Source: Duganella alba (GTDB lineage: Bacteria; Pseudomonadota; Gammaproteobacteria; Burkholderiales; Burkholderiaceae_D). From it: DNA of 64,000 bases. Position 1 is the stretch's first letter; each line of letters opens with the position of its first letter. The position numbers and the translations under genes were made by a program. Below are positions 26,480 to 35,608 of this stretch, piece after piece. The DNA lies in NCBI RefSeq assembly GCF_009674495.1, contig NZ_WKJN01000024.1, forward strand, positions 35,717 through 99,716, in the 5' to 3' direction. The notes under the pieces were generated by a model. That model did not search any database and was not told where the DNA came from. It was given only the letters and a program-made list of their open reading frames with translations.

Positions 26480-28026
26480 GCACAACGATGAGCACAGCAG
26501 CAAGCACCGCCGCCGCGCCCGACGACGGCCTGAACCGCCGCATGATCACGGTATCGATCATGCTCGCCACGATCATTCAGGCGCTGGACGGCACCATCGC
26601 CAACGTCGCCCTGCCGCACATGCAGGGCAGCCTGTCGGCCTCGCAGGACCAGATCACCTGGGTACTGACCTCGTTCATCGTGGCCGCCGCCATCGCCACG
26701 CCGCTGACCGGCTGGCTGTGCGACCGCTTCGGCCAGAAGAACATCTTCCTGACCTCGGTGGCCGGCTTCACCATCGCCTCGGTGCTGTGCGGACTGTCCG
26801 GCACCTTGAGCGAAATCGTCATCGCCCGCCTGTTGCAAGGCGTGTTCGGCGCCGCGCTGGTGCCACTGTCGCAGGCCACGCTGCTCGACATCAATCCGCG
26901 CGAAAAGCACGGGTCGGCCATGGCCGTATGGGGCATGGGCGTGATGATCGGCCCGATTCTCGGCCCCACCCTGGGCGGCTGGCTGACCGACAGCTACGAC
27001 TGGCGCTGGGTGTTCTTCATCAACATTCCGATCGGCGCCATGGCGTTCTACGGCATCTGGCGCTACATCCGCAAGACCGACGCGCCGCGCAAGATGAAGT
27101 TCGACGCCTTCGGCTTCGCCACCCTGAGCCTGTCCATCGGCGCGCTGCAGATGCTGCTCGACCGCGGCGAACAGAACGACTGGTTCAGCGCCACCGAAAC
27201 CTGGGTCGAGGCCATCCTCCTGGCGCTGAGCTTTGCGTATTTTGTCGCCCACACCGCCACGCGGCCGGCCGGCAAGTCCTTCTTCGATTACCGGCTGCTG
27301 CGCAATGCCAACTACGTCAGCGGCCTGTTGTTCATCTTCATCGTCGGCCTGGTGCTGTTCGCCACGCGCGCACTGACGCCGTCGATGCTGCAAAGCCTGA
27401 TGGGCTATCCGGCCAAGATCGCCGGCCTGGTGACGGCGCCCAGCGGCATCGGCACCATGATCGCGATGATGATGGTGGGCCGGCTGGTGGGCAAGGTCGA
27501 CCTGCGCCTGCTGCTGGGCATCGGCTTCGCCATCACCGCCTTCTCGCTGTGGCAGATGACGCGCTACACGCTGGTGCTGTCGCAAAGCGACATCGTCTGG
27601 CCGGGCGTGATCCAGGGCCTGGGACTTGGCCTGGTGTTCGTGCCGCTGAGCGCCGCGACGTTTGCCACGCTGTCGCCCGAAATGCGCGCCGAAGGCACGG
27701 CCATCTACAGCCTGATCCGCAATATCGGCAGTTCGATCGGCATCGCGCTGGTGCAGACGCTGCTGGTGCGGAACACGCAGACCGTGCATGCGTCGCTGAC
27801 CGAACACGTCACCACCACCAACCCGGCGCTGCTCAACAACCTGGCCACGCCGGAAGCGGCGGCCACGCTGAACAACGAGATCACGCGCCAGGCGTCGATG
27901 ATCGCCTACGTGGATGACTTCTGGCTGATGTTTATTATGACTTTGTGCGTGATACCGCTGCTGCTGTTGATACGCCCGCCGGCCAAGAGCGCGCCGGTGA
28001 CGGTCGACCACGCCGCCATGGATTGA
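26476..28026 (+). CDS. emrB: EmrB/QacA-family drug:H+ antiporter (DHA2, 14 TM)
   Basis: 516 residues. DHA2 features: helix 1 motif ITVSIMLATIIQALDGTIAN, motif A GWLCDRFGQKNIF, and motif C region WGMGVMIGPILGPTLGGW followed by WRWVFFINIPIG. Fourteen transmembrane helices expected. It works with the EmrA-like adaptor and the outer-membrane lipoprotein encoded downstream to export hydrophobic compounds across both membranes. GTG start overlapping the MarR stop; an ATG at 26488 is an alternative. Confidence 0.95.
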   Translation: MSTTMSTAASTAAAPDDGLNRRMITVSIMLATIIQALDGTIANVALPHMQGSLSASQDQITWVLTSFIVAAAIATPLTGWLCDRFGQKNIFLTSVAGFTIASVLCGLSGTLSEIVIARLLQGVFGAALVPLSQATLLDINPREKHGSAMAVWGMGVMIGPILGPTLGGWLTDSYDWRWVFFINIPIGAMAFYGIWRYIRKTDAPRKMKFDAFGFATLSLSIGALQMLLDRGEQNDWFSATETWVEAILLALSFAYFVAHTATRPAGKSFFDYRLLRNANYVSGLLFIFIVGLVLFATRALTPSMLQSLMGYPAKIAGLVTAPSGIGTMIAMMMVGRLVGKVDLRLLLGIGFAITAFSLWQMTRYTLVLSQSDIVWPGVIQGLGLGLVFVPLSAATFATLSPEMRAEGTAIYSLIRNIGSSIGIALVQTLLVRNTQTVHASLTEHVTTTNPALLNNLATPEAAATLNNEITRQASMIAYVDDFWLMFIMTLCVIPLLLLIRPPAKSAPVTVDHAAMD

Positions 28027-28036
28027 GGAGAAGCAA

Positions 28037-29476
28037 ATGAAAACACGATTACGACCTACCCTGCTGGTGATGGCAATCGCCATGACGCTGGCCGGCTGCG
28101 CAACAGTCGCCCCCGACACCCATCCGCTGGAACGGCGCGACCTCGCCAGCGCCGAACTGTCGGCCGGCATCAAGCTGGCCAACGAAGGCTGGCCGCAAGC
28201 CCAATGGTGGACCGCCTACCATGACGACCAGTTGAACGCCATCATCAAGCAGGCGCTGGCCGGCGGCCCGTCGCTCGAAGTGGCGGCCGCGCACATCGGC
28301 ACCGCGCGTTCGTCGCTGTCGCGCAGCCTGGCCGACCTGGGGCTGGAAACCTCGCTGTTCGCCAACGCCAACCGCCAGCGCTATTCGGGCACCGGCCTGT
28401 TCCCGGCGCCGATCGGCGGCGCCTACTTCACCGAAGAGACGTTGCGGCTGGACCTGCACTACAACTTCGACTGGTGGGGCAAGAACCGCGCCCAAGTGGC
28501 GGCCGCCGTCGGCGAACTGAATGCCGGCCGTGCCTCCTATGCGGAAGCCGAACAAGCGCTGGCCGCCTCCATCACCCAGAGCTACTTCCGCCTGCAAGGC
28601 GCGTGGGCGCGGCTGGCGAATACCGAACAACTGGCGGCCACGCAAACAGCGCTGGTGCAGGACAAGGCCAAGCGCATCGCGCGCGGCCTGGCCAACGCCG
28701 ACGAGCAGCGCGCCGCCGAAGCGGACCTGAGCCTGATCCGCAAACAGCAGGCGCAGCTCAAGTCGGACATCGAGCACGAGCGCGAAGCGCTGCGCGCGCT
28801 GGCCGGCGCCGACAACAAGGCCCTGGCTGACCTGAAGCCGGTGGCGCTGTCGTCCGCCCCGCACGCGTTGCCGGCGCGCCTCGGCATCGAACTGCTGGCG
28901 CGCCGACCCGATCTGCAAGCCGCGCGCTGGAAGGTCGAAGCATCGCTGAGCACGATCGACGCCGCCAAGGCCGCGTTCTATCCGGACGTGAACCTGACCG
29001 GCTCCATCGGCCTGGACACCGTCAAGGTGGAAAACCTGCTGCAGGCGGCCAGCCGTACCGTCTACCTCGGCCCGACCGTGTCGCTGCCGCTGTTCGACAG
29101 CAAGCGCCTGGACGCGCAGCTGGACGGCGCGCGCACCAACCGCAACGAACGCATCGCCGAATACAACCAGACCATCGTCAAAGCGGTGCGCGACGTGGCG
29201 CAGAGCGGCGCGCAGCTGCAAGGCATCGAACAGCAGATCGTGCAACAGGCCGAAGCCACCGGCTCGGCCCGCGCGCAGCTGGCGTCGGCGCAGGCGCGCA
29301 TGGACCACGGCCTGGCCAGCAACAGCAGCGTGCTGAATGCGCGCCTGGCGCTGCTCAAGCAGCAGGACGCCGACCTCTATCTGCAACAAGTACAACTGCT
29401 GGCCGAAGTCGCGCTGACCAACGCGCTGGGCGGCGGCTATCACGAAGAAGCGCCGCTGGCGACTGCATCCAAATAA
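28037..29476 (+). CDS. Efflux outer-membrane lipoprotein, NodT family
   Basis: 479 residues with lipobox LAGCATVAP after a signal peptide. TolC-like repeat pair: WPQAQWWTAYHDDQLNAIIK near the N-terminus and IELLARRPDLQAARWKVEAS in the second half. It provides the outer-membrane channel for the EmrAB-like pump, as in MtrE/FarAB-type systems where the channel gene is in the operon. Eleven bases after the emrB stop, with a GGAG ribosome-binding site. Confidence 0.93.
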   Translation: MKTRLRPTLLVMAIAMTLAGCATVAPDTHPLERRDLASAELSAGIKLANEGWPQAQWWTAYHDDQLNAIIKQALAGGPSLEVAAAHIGTARSSLSRSLADLGLETSLFANANRQRYSGTGLFPAPIGGAYFTEETLRLDLHYNFDWWGKNRAQVAAAVGELNAGRASYAEAEQALAASITQSYFRLQGAWARLANTEQLAATQTALVQDKAKRIARGLANADEQRAAEADLSLIRKQQAQLKSDIEHEREALRALAGADNKALADLKPVALSSAPHALPARLGIELLARRPDLQAARWKVEASLSTIDAAKAAFYPDVNLTGSIGLDTVKVENLLQAASRTVYLGPTVSLPLFDSKRLDAQLDGARTNRNERIAEYNQTIVKAVRDVAQSGAQLQGIEQQIVQQAEATGSARAQLASAQARMDHGLASNSSVLNARLALLKQQDADLYLQQVQLLAEVALTNALGGGYHEEAPLATASK

Positions 29477-29492
29477 ATCAACGGACCACATC

Positions 29493-30641
29493 ATGAGCAC
29501 TGTCACCACCCAACCTACCGAGAAAAAGCGCAAGTTCATGCTGGCCGCGATCACGCTGGCCTTCATCGCTGCGGGGATCGCCTACGCGGCGTATTACGAA
29601 ATCGTGCTGTCGAAAATCCAGGAGACCGACAACGCCTACGTTGGCGGCAACCTGGTCAACATCTCGTCGCAGGTGACCGGCAACGTCACCGAAATCCGCG
29701 CCGATGAAACGCAGATGGTGCAGGCCGGCGCGCCGCTGATCCAGCTCGACGCGGCCGATGCCGACATCGCCTTGCAGCAGGCCGACGCCAGGCTGGGCGC
29801 CGCCGTGCGCCAGCAGCGCCAGCGCTACGCCGACGTGGCGCAGTACGACGCCAACGTCGCCCTGCGCAAGCTGCAACTGAAAAATGCCGAAGACGACCTG
29901 GCGCGCCGCAAGCCGCTGGCCGCCGACCATACGGTCTCCGGCGAGGAAGTGGCGCACGCGCGCCAGGCGGTGGACGATGCACGCGCGGCGATCGCGGTGG
30001 CCGTCAAGCAGGAAGAAGCGGCCAAGGCCGGCGTCAGCGGCGTGGCGGTGGCGCAGCATCCGTCGGTGCAGGCAGCCAAGGCGGACTACGTGCAGGCGTG
30101 GCTGGCGGCGCGCCGCAACACCATCCTGGCGCCGGTGTCGGGCTATGTGGCCAAGCGCAGCGTGCAGATCGGCGCTCGGGCGACGCCGGGCACCTCCCTG
30201 ATGGCGATCGTGCCGCTGGATCAGCTGTGGGTGGACGCCAACTTCAAGGAATCGGAACTGAAGAACATCCGCGTCGGCCAGCCGGCCAAGGTGGAGGCGG
30301 ATATGTATGGCAGCAAGGTGGAATTCCACGGTCGCGTGGTGGGCCTGTCGGCCGGCACCGGCAGCGCCTTCTCGCTGCTGCCCGCGCAGAACGCCAGCGG
30401 CAACTGGATCAAGGTGGTGCAACGTCTGCCGGTGCGGATTGCGCTGGATGCGAAGGAGCTGAAGGAGCACCCGCTGCGCATTGGCCTGTCGACCACCGTG
30501 TCGGTGGATGTCAGCAAGACCGATGGCCCGGTGCTGGGCGCGGCGATGCCGCAAACGCCGGTGTACACCACGCAGGCGCTGACGCAGCCATTGCAGCAGG
30601 CCGGCGGTGCGGCCGATGCGATCATCGCGCACAACCTTTAA
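29493..30641 (+). CDS. emrA: HlyD/EmrA-family membrane fusion protein
   Basis: 382 residues. One N-terminal membrane helix (LAAITLAFIAAGIAYAAYYE), then the lipoyl half-motif NAYVGGNLVNISSQVTGNVT, a long coiled-coil hairpin (about 90-200), the second lipoyl half (RRNTILAPVSGYVAKRSVQI) and a beta-barrel (LDQLWVDANFKESELKNIRV), matching EmrA. Last gene of the MarR-EmrB-OMP-EmrA operon, 16 bp after the channel gene. No clear U-tract terminator follows, but a long palindrome does (30653-30682). Confidence 0.94.
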   Translation: MSTVTTQPTEKKRKFMLAAITLAFIAAGIAYAAYYEIVLSKIQETDNAYVGGNLVNISSQVTGNVTEIRADETQMVQAGAPLIQLDAADADIALQQADARLGAAVRQQRQRYADVAQYDANVALRKLQLKNAEDDLARRKPLAADHTVSGEEVAHARQAVDDARAAIAVAVKQEEAAKAGVSGVAVAQHPSVQAAKADYVQAWLAARRNTILAPVSGYVAKRSVQIGARATPGTSLMAIVPLDQLWVDANFKESELKNIRVGQPAKVEADMYGSKVEFHGRVVGLSAGTGSAFSLLPAQNASGNWIKVVQRLPVRIALDAKELKEHPLRIGLSTTVSVDVSKTDGPVLGAAMPQTPVYTTQALTQPLQQAGGAADAIIAHNL

Positions 30642-30652
30642 CCCGGTAAGGC

Positions 30653-30682
30653 GGGGTCTGACCCCGTACGGGGTCAGACCCC
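30653..30682. repeat. Perfect 30-bp palindrome of the GGGGTCTGACCCC type
   Basis: Arms GGGGTCTGACCCC and GGGGTCAGACCCC around GTAC; the whole is its own reverse complement, and each arm alone is nearly self-complementary. It lies between the convergent emrA and 30723 genes. From memory this motif is a dispersed intergenic element in Oxalobacteraceae genomes; only one copy is in this window. Confidence 0.75.
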
Positions 30683-30722
30683 AAAGCGGAACGCCTTGCG
30701 GGGTGCGGCGTCACGCCAGCCG

Positions 30723-32294
30723 CTACCCCTTGAGCAGCTCGGTGTCGAGTTGGCGTATTGCCGTTTGGGCCTGGGTGATGACGCGCTCGGCGATCCGCTG
30801 ACGCATGCCGGGCACGCGTCCCGCCGCTTCGGCTTCCAGCAAAATCGGCGTCAGCATCTGCAAGGCCGAGTCGCGGAAGCCCTCCGCCACCAGGTCCAGT
30901 TGCGCATTGAACGACTGCTCCGCCGCCAGCAGTTGCTTGCGCAACTCCTCCTCGAACGCCGCGCGCTTGTCGCGGATCTCGGTGCGCTTGCGCTTGCCGC
31001 CATCGGTGAACCACTTGAACGCCCCCGCCAGCAGCACCGCGCCGCCGACAAACGGCGCCACCGGCGCCACCACCGGCAGCACCACCGCCGCACCAATCAG
31101 ATACGCCGCCGTGCCGGTACTGGCCGCCACCGCCGCACCGCTGACCAGGGTCACATTGGCCGCCGTATCCAGCTTGTTGACAATGCGCGTTCCCACCCGC
31201 AGGCGCGGCATCAGCTTGGCCAGCGCCGCATGGTGCTGACGCTGGAACACCGTCGCCTGCCCCAGCTTCATCCCCGACTGGAACAGCCGCAGATCCTCCT
31301 GCAGCAGCTGCAAGGCCTGCTCCTTGCGACGCACCACACGGTCCAGCCGCCGCTCCATCTCCTGCCCGAACTGGTTGCGGCTGATGCTGGCCCAGACATC
31401 TTCATCTTTCCATTTATCGGTATTGAGTCGGTCGCTCATCGCCAGTTCGATGGCATTGCCGGCATCATGCACCGCATCGTCGATTTCCTCCGACATCAGC
31501 CGCCGCTCATACGCCATGCGCTGCTCGACCAGCTGCAACCGCTGCGTGACCTGGCTTTTCAGATCATGCGCGGCGCTGACCAGCGAGCCAGCCGCCGCCT
31601 CGCCCACTGCCAGCAGGCGCGACTGCTCCAGGTAAATGTCGATATCGTGCGTGATAGCCGCCGTGGTGCTGCCGACCAGCTCCCGCAATTGCAGGTGGTC
31701 GATCTCGCCGGACTGGAAATGGCGCGCGTGATCGACCAGCGTCGGCTGGCCGGCCGTGCGGCCGAAGTCCGCCACCGCATCGGCCAGCGAACGGCCGCGC
31801 ACCAGGCGCCGCGCTTGCTCGCCCAGGTTGGCCAGGATGCCACGCTCTTCCGCCGGCGGCAGGCGTTGCAGATCCTCGGCCGAGACGCGTACCGACAAGG
31901 CCTTGGCCAGCCGCTGCGCCAAGGCGCGGGCATCGGCGCCATGCAGCGCCAGCAGCGGGATCACCATGTGCAGCGCCTGTTCGCGCGCGGCCTGATCGAT
32001 GCCGGTACAGCTGCGGCTGAGCGCGTTCAGCGCCCAGTCGACTTCGACGCCGGATTCGATGGCGTTCAGCACCAGCGCGGTAAAAACGGCGGAGGATTGT
32101 CCGTCGCCGGCGATATCGGTGACGGCGGCGAATTGCGCCAGCGTCAGGCTGCCCTCGTTGCCGGCGATGGCGCCGACCGCGCGCGCGTAGGCGGAGCTGA
32201 AGCTCTGGTCGGACGATAAATGTTCGTCCAGCGAACGGACGACGAGCTGCGACGACGGACTATTCACGCCTGCTCCAGTTGGTTGTGATGCCAT
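30723..32294 (-). CDS. Dynamin-stalk-like membrane protein lacking a GTPase domain
   Basis: 523 residues. N-terminal ~100 residues look like a TerB-type helical domain (SSDQSFSSAYARAVGAIAGN, TLAQFAAVTDIAGDGQSS). Residues about 200-370 are long charged helices (MSEEIDDAVHDAGNAIELAM; RRLDRVVRRKEQALQLLQED). A hydrophobic hairpin at about 381-428 (GTAAYLIGAAVVLPVVAPVA) is followed by KWFTDGGKRKR and another charged helical bundle. This stalk-paddle-stalk layout recalls LeoA/CrfC-like bacterial dynamins, but no GxxxxGK[ST] P-loop is present. No adjacent GTPase gene is seen. The similarity is by pattern only. Confidence 0.75.
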   Translation of the reverse strand: MASQPTGAGVNSPSSQLVVRSLDEHLSSDQSFSSAYARAVGAIAGNEGSLTLAQFAAVTDIAGDGQSSAVFTALVLNAIESGVEVDWALNALSRSCTGIDQAAREQALHMVIPLLALHGADARALAQRLAKALSVRVSAEDLQRLPPAEERGILANLGEQARRLVRGRSLADAVADFGRTAGQPTLVDHARHFQSGEIDHLQLRELVGSTTAAITHDIDIYLEQSRLLAVGEAAAGSLVSAAHDLKSQVTQRLQLVEQRMAYERRLMSEEIDDAVHDAGNAIELAMSDRLNTDKWKDEDVWASISRNQFGQEMERRLDRVVRRKEQALQLLQEDLRLFQSGMKLGQATVFQRQHHAALAKLMPRLRVGTRIVNKLDTAANVTLVSGAAVAASTGTAAYLIGAAVVLPVVAPVAPFVGGAVLLAGAFKWFTDGGKRKRTEIRDKRAAFEEELRKQLLAAEQSFNAQLDLVAEGFRDSALQMLTPILLEAEAAGRVPGMRQRIAERVITQAQTAIRQLDTELLKG

Positions 32295-32318
32295 TATTAC
32301 ATTGTAACTGAAGCGAGC

Positions 32319-32591
32319 TCAACGAGGCAGATAGCGCAGGATGGTGACAACGGCGCCGATGGTAACGCCAGTCTGGGCAAGGAACAGCGTGATGAACAGT
32401 CCAAGCATCCATTTCACCATATCAAACTTAAGGTCCTGCAGTTGCATATGCACCCAGTCCTTTGTGGCCAAGGTTTGCGTAAGGTTCTCCAGGACTTCTC
32501 CCAGCGCATCGGCGTGCGCAGTTGCCTGTTGGGGCGGCACGCCGCCCTCTTCCAGGTGCTTGCGGTATTTGGCTGATTCGACGGAGTTCAT
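32319..32591 (-). CDS. Small tail-anchored protein (ATKxD family)
   Basis: 90 residues from the ATG at 32591 (a GTG at 32609 would add six). Soluble helical N-terminus (YRKHLEEGGVPPQQATAHAD), motif TLATKDWVHMQLQDLKFDMV, and one C-terminal transmembrane helix starting KWMLGLFITLFLAQTGVTIG. Same plan as 14151-14711 and 37137-37451. It lies 24 bp from the start of the dynamin-like gene on the same strand, so the two may be co-expressed. Unknown function. Confidence 0.72.
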   Translation of the reverse strand: MNSVESAKYRKHLEEGGVPPQQATAHADALGEVLENLTQTLATKDWVHMQLQDLKFDMVKWMLGLFITLFLAQTGVTIGAVVTILRYLPR

Positions 32592-32645
32592 GGACACAGT
32601 ATGCGCCACTCGCCGCCGAATTCAAGCAGCGCACTTTGATGCAGA

Positions 32646-33143
32646 TCAGCCCCGCACCACCTCGGTCGACAAGATCAGCGTCTCCTTGATTTCCTCCATG
32701 ACGACATAGCTTTTCGACTGCGCCGCCCCAGGCAAACTGAGCAGCATGTCGCCCAGCAGATTGCGGTACTCGGCCATTTCATGAATGCGCGCCTTGATCA
32801 GGTAATCAAAATCCCCCGACACCAGATGGCACTCCTGCACCTCCGGAATCCGCAACACCTCGCGCCGGAACTGCTCGAACGCCGGTCCGGACTTCTGGTT
32901 CAGCGTAATCTCGACAAACACCAGCAGCTTGGCGCCCAGCGACGGCGGATCGATGCGCGCGTGATAGCCGGTGATCACGCCATCGCGCTCCATGCGCTTG
33001 ACCCGCTCGATGGTCGGCGTGGTCGACAGCCCGACCTGCTCGCCCAGGTCCTTCATCGAGATGCGCCCATCCTCCTGCAGGATCTGCAATATCTTTCTGT
33101 CCAGTTTGTCGAGACTTCTGACCGATTCTTTCTGAATTCGCAT
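32646..33143 (-). CDS. lrp: Lrp/AsnC-family transcriptional regulator
   Basis: 165 residues. AsnC-type helix-turn-helix (LDKLDRKILQILQEDGRISM, then KDLGEQVGLSTTPTIERVKR) and the RAM/ligand-binding domain (VFVEITLNQKSGPAFEQF; VSGDFDYLIKARIHEM). It is divergent from dadA across a 98-bp AT-rich region, as Lrp-type regulators (DadR, BkdR) often are with amino-acid catabolic genes, so control of dadA in response to alanine is likely. Confidence 0.93.
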   Translation of the reverse strand: MRIQKESVRSLDKLDRKILQILQEDGRISMKDLGEQVGLSTTPTIERVKRMERDGVITGYHARIDPPSLGAKLLVFVEITLNQKSGPAFEQFRREVLRIPEVQECHLVSGDFDYLIKARIHEMAEYRNLLGDMLLSLPGAAQSKSYVVMEEIKETLILSTEVVRG

Positions 33144-33241
33144 AAAAATCCACTATTTTCACGAAGATATACAGTAACAAACACTATACAAACGAGAATA
33201 CCATAGCGGAATATCTGGCAGTTAAATAATCGGGGGACTTT

Positions 33242-34525
33242 ATGCGTGTCGTAATCCTGGGTAGCGGCGTCATCGGCGTCACCAGCGCCTACTATCTGGC
33301 CAAGGCCGGCCATGACGTCACCGTGCTCGATCGCCAACCCGGTCCCGCCCTCGAAACCAGCTTTGCCAACGCCGGCCAGATCTCGCCCGGCTATGCCTCT
33401 CCCTGGGCCGCGCCCGGCATCCCGCTGAAAGCGATGAAATGGATGCTGCAACGCCACGCCCCGCTGTCGATCACGCCTGACGGCACGCTGTTCCAGCTGC
33501 AATGGATGTGGCAGATGCTGCAAAACTGCAATGCCGAGCGCTACGCCATCAACAAGGAACGCATGGTGCGTCTGGCCGAATACAGCCGCGACTGCTTCAA
33601 GGCTCTGCGCGCCTCCACCAGCATCGCCTACGAAGGCCGCCAGCAAGGCACGACCCAGCTGTTCCGCACGCAGGAGCAGATGGACGCCGCCGCCAAGGAC
33701 ATCAGCGTGCTGGAGGAAACCGGCGTGCCCTACGAACTGCTGAGCCGCGAACAGCTGGTCGGCGCCGAGCCTGGCCTGGCGCGCAACAAGCTGGTCGGCG
33801 GCCTGCGCCTGCCCAACGATGAAACCGGCGACTGCCAGCTGTTCACCACGCGCCTGACCGCCATGGCCGAAGAGCTCGGCGTCAAATTCCGCTACGGCAT
33901 GGACATCACCGGCCTGGTCACCGAGGGCGACGCCATCAAGGGCGTCAAGTGCGGCGACGAACTGGTCACCGCCGAGTCCTACGTGGTCGCCATGGGTTCG
34001 TACTCGACCGCGCTGCTGAAAGAACTGGTGCAGATTCCGGTCTATCCGCTGAAGGGTTACTCGATCACCGTCCCGATCGTCAATGCAAGCGCCGCACCGG
34101 TCTCGACCATTCTGGACGAAACCTACAAGATCGCTGTCACCCGCTTCGACGACCGCATCCGCGTCGGCGGCATGGCCGAGATCGCCGGCTTCAACACCGA
34201 GCTCAACCCGCGCCGCCGCGAAACGCTGGAAATGGTGGTCAACGATCTGTTCCCGGGCGCCGGCGACACCGCCGCCGCCAGCTTCTGGACCGGCCTGCGT
34301 CCGATGACGCCGGACGGCACGCCGATCGTCGGCCGCACCGGCCTGCGCAACCTGTACATCAACACCGGCCACGGCACGCTCGGTTGGACCATGTCCTGCG
34401 GTTCGGCGCAACTGCTGTCGGACATCATCTCCGCGCGCCGTCCGGCAATCCGCGCCGACGACCTGTCGGTCAGCCGCTACAGCACCGCCGCCGGCGCCCG
34501 CCAGCCGCAATTCGCCAACGCCTGA
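33242..34525 (+). CDS. dadA: D-amino acid dehydrogenase small subunit
   Basis: 427 residues. N-terminal FAD motif MRVVILGSGVIGVTSAYYLA, DadA signature ETSFANAGQISPGYASPWAA, and C-terminal FAD segment GLRNLYINTGHGTLGWTMSC. It oxidises D-alanine and other D-amino acids to keto acids, feeding electrons to the membrane chain. GGGGGA ribosome-binding site. The alanine racemase dadX is not downstream, so D-amino acids or a distant racemase supply it. Divergent Lrp-type regulator. Confidence 0.95.
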   Translation: MRVVILGSGVIGVTSAYYLAKAGHDVTVLDRQPGPALETSFANAGQISPGYASPWAAPGIPLKAMKWMLQRHAPLSITPDGTLFQLQWMWQMLQNCNAERYAINKERMVRLAEYSRDCFKALRASTSIAYEGRQQGTTQLFRTQEQMDAAAKDISVLEETGVPYELLSREQLVGAEPGLARNKLVGGLRLPNDETGDCQLFTTRLTAMAEELGVKFRYGMDITGLVTEGDAIKGVKCGDELVTAESYVVAMGSYSTALLKELVQIPVYPLKGYSITVPIVNASAAPVSTILDETYKIAVTRFDDRIRVGGMAEIAGFNTELNPRRRETLEMVVNDLFPGAGDTAAASFWTGLRPMTPDGTPIVGRTGLRNLYINTGHGTLGWTMSCGSAQLLSDIISARRPAIRADDLSVSRYSTAAGARQPQFANA

Positions 34526-34676
34526 TCTCCCCGCCTCCCCGTTCGCGGCATCCGATCCGGACGCCGCGAACGTCTCCGCAGCGCCCCATTCCCACGCATT
34601 TGACGCCGCCGCGTCACGATCTGTCGCATTGCCGCCGCTCTTCGTCGAAGAACCTGCAACAACGCTGTGTTGAGCG

Positions 34677-34705
34677 TTGAGATTGGGCCCAAGCCTGCGT
34701 ATAAT
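34677..34705 (+). promoter_or_regulatory. Sigma-70 promoter giving a leaderless HDOD mRNA
   Basis: -35 TTGAGA (34677-34682), exactly 17 bases, -10 TATAAT (34700-34705). The ATG at 34713 begins 8 bases after the last -10 base, so transcription should start on or next to it, leaving no room for a ribosome-binding site. Confidence 0.8.
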
Positions 34706-34712
34706 TTTGACC

Positions 34713-35552
34713 ATGAATAAACTTGAAGCATTCGGCCATATTGCGGCCCTGGCCATTCGTGGCGAACTCGTTTTCCCGACCAGCGTGAACGCCGCGCTGC
34801 GCGTACAACTGGCGTTGGATGATCCCGACTGCCCGATCGACACCGCCATCAGCCTGGTGCTGGCGGAACCATTGCTGGCCGCGAAAACCGTGGCCATCTC
34901 GAATTCGGCGATGTTCAACCGCGCCGGCGCGCCGGTGGTGACCAATGTGCGCGGCGCCATCATGCGCATCGGCTACCAGAACCTGTTCGCGCTGGCCGCC
35001 GCCATGGTGGTGCGCCAGTTCGGCAGCAAGATCACCGACCCGCAGGTGCGCAACATGGCCGAAAAGCTGTGGGACCACACCATCGCCGTCGCCGCGCTGG
35101 GACGTTTGATCGCGCGCCATGTCACCGGCGTCAATGAAGACACCGCGCTGTTCGCCGGCATCGTGCACGAAGTGGGCGGCTTCTACCTGCTGTCGCGCGC
35201 CGACGAATTCCCCGGCCTGCTGGATGAAGATCCGGAAAACTGGCATTCGGCCAGCGAGGAAATCATCACCCGCGAAGTGATGCGCAAGCTGTGCATCCCG
35301 GAGCCGGTGGCCGACGCCATCGAAGGCCTGCGCGACAGCTTCATGTCGATTCCGCCGGACACGCTGCTCGACACCCTGCTGCTGGCCAACCACCTGACGC
35401 CGGTGAAGTCGCCGCTGCAGGAGCCGCAGCGCGACCTGCCGCCGCACTCCGACTCCGCCATCGACCTGTTCATCGACGAACAGAAACTGGCCGCCATGCT
35501 GGAAGAAGCACGGCGCGACGCGATCGACATGAGCGCCGCCCTGCTGGTCTAA
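34713..35552 (+). CDS. HDOD-domain signalling protein
   Basis: 279 residues from the ATG at 34713. An HDOD domain fills most of the protein: LVFPTSVNAALRVQLALDDP, LVLAEPLLAAKTVAISNSAM, GAIMRIGYQNLFALAAAMVV, HTIAVAALGRLIARHVTGVN and GIVHEVGGFYLLSR. HDOD proteins are non-enzymatic relatives of HD phosphohydrolases and take part in signalling, motility or type IV pilus control. An upstream TTG at 34677 would extend it by 12 residues, but lies inside the promoter. Followed 56 bp later by zntB on the same strand. Confidence 0.9.
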   Translation: MNKLEAFGHIAALAIRGELVFPTSVNAALRVQLALDDPDCPIDTAISLVLAEPLLAAKTVAISNSAMFNRAGAPVVTNVRGAIMRIGYQNLFALAAAMVVRQFGSKITDPQVRNMAEKLWDHTIAVAALGRLIARHVTGVNEDTALFAGIVHEVGGFYLLSRADEFPGLLDEDPENWHSASEEIITREVMRKLCIPEPVADAIEGLRDSFMSIPPDTLLDTLLLANHLTPVKSPLQEPQRDLPPHSDSAIDLFIDEQKLAAMLEEARRDAIDMSAALLV

Positions 35553-35608
35553 CTTTTTACGCGGGCCGTCCGGCGCAGGGCGGCCCGTTGCTCTTTGTGG
35601 AGAATTGC

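Noticed and set aside
26350..28182. 610-codon minus-strand frame opposite emrB
   Set aside because: Shadow frame; emrB is complete on the plus strand.
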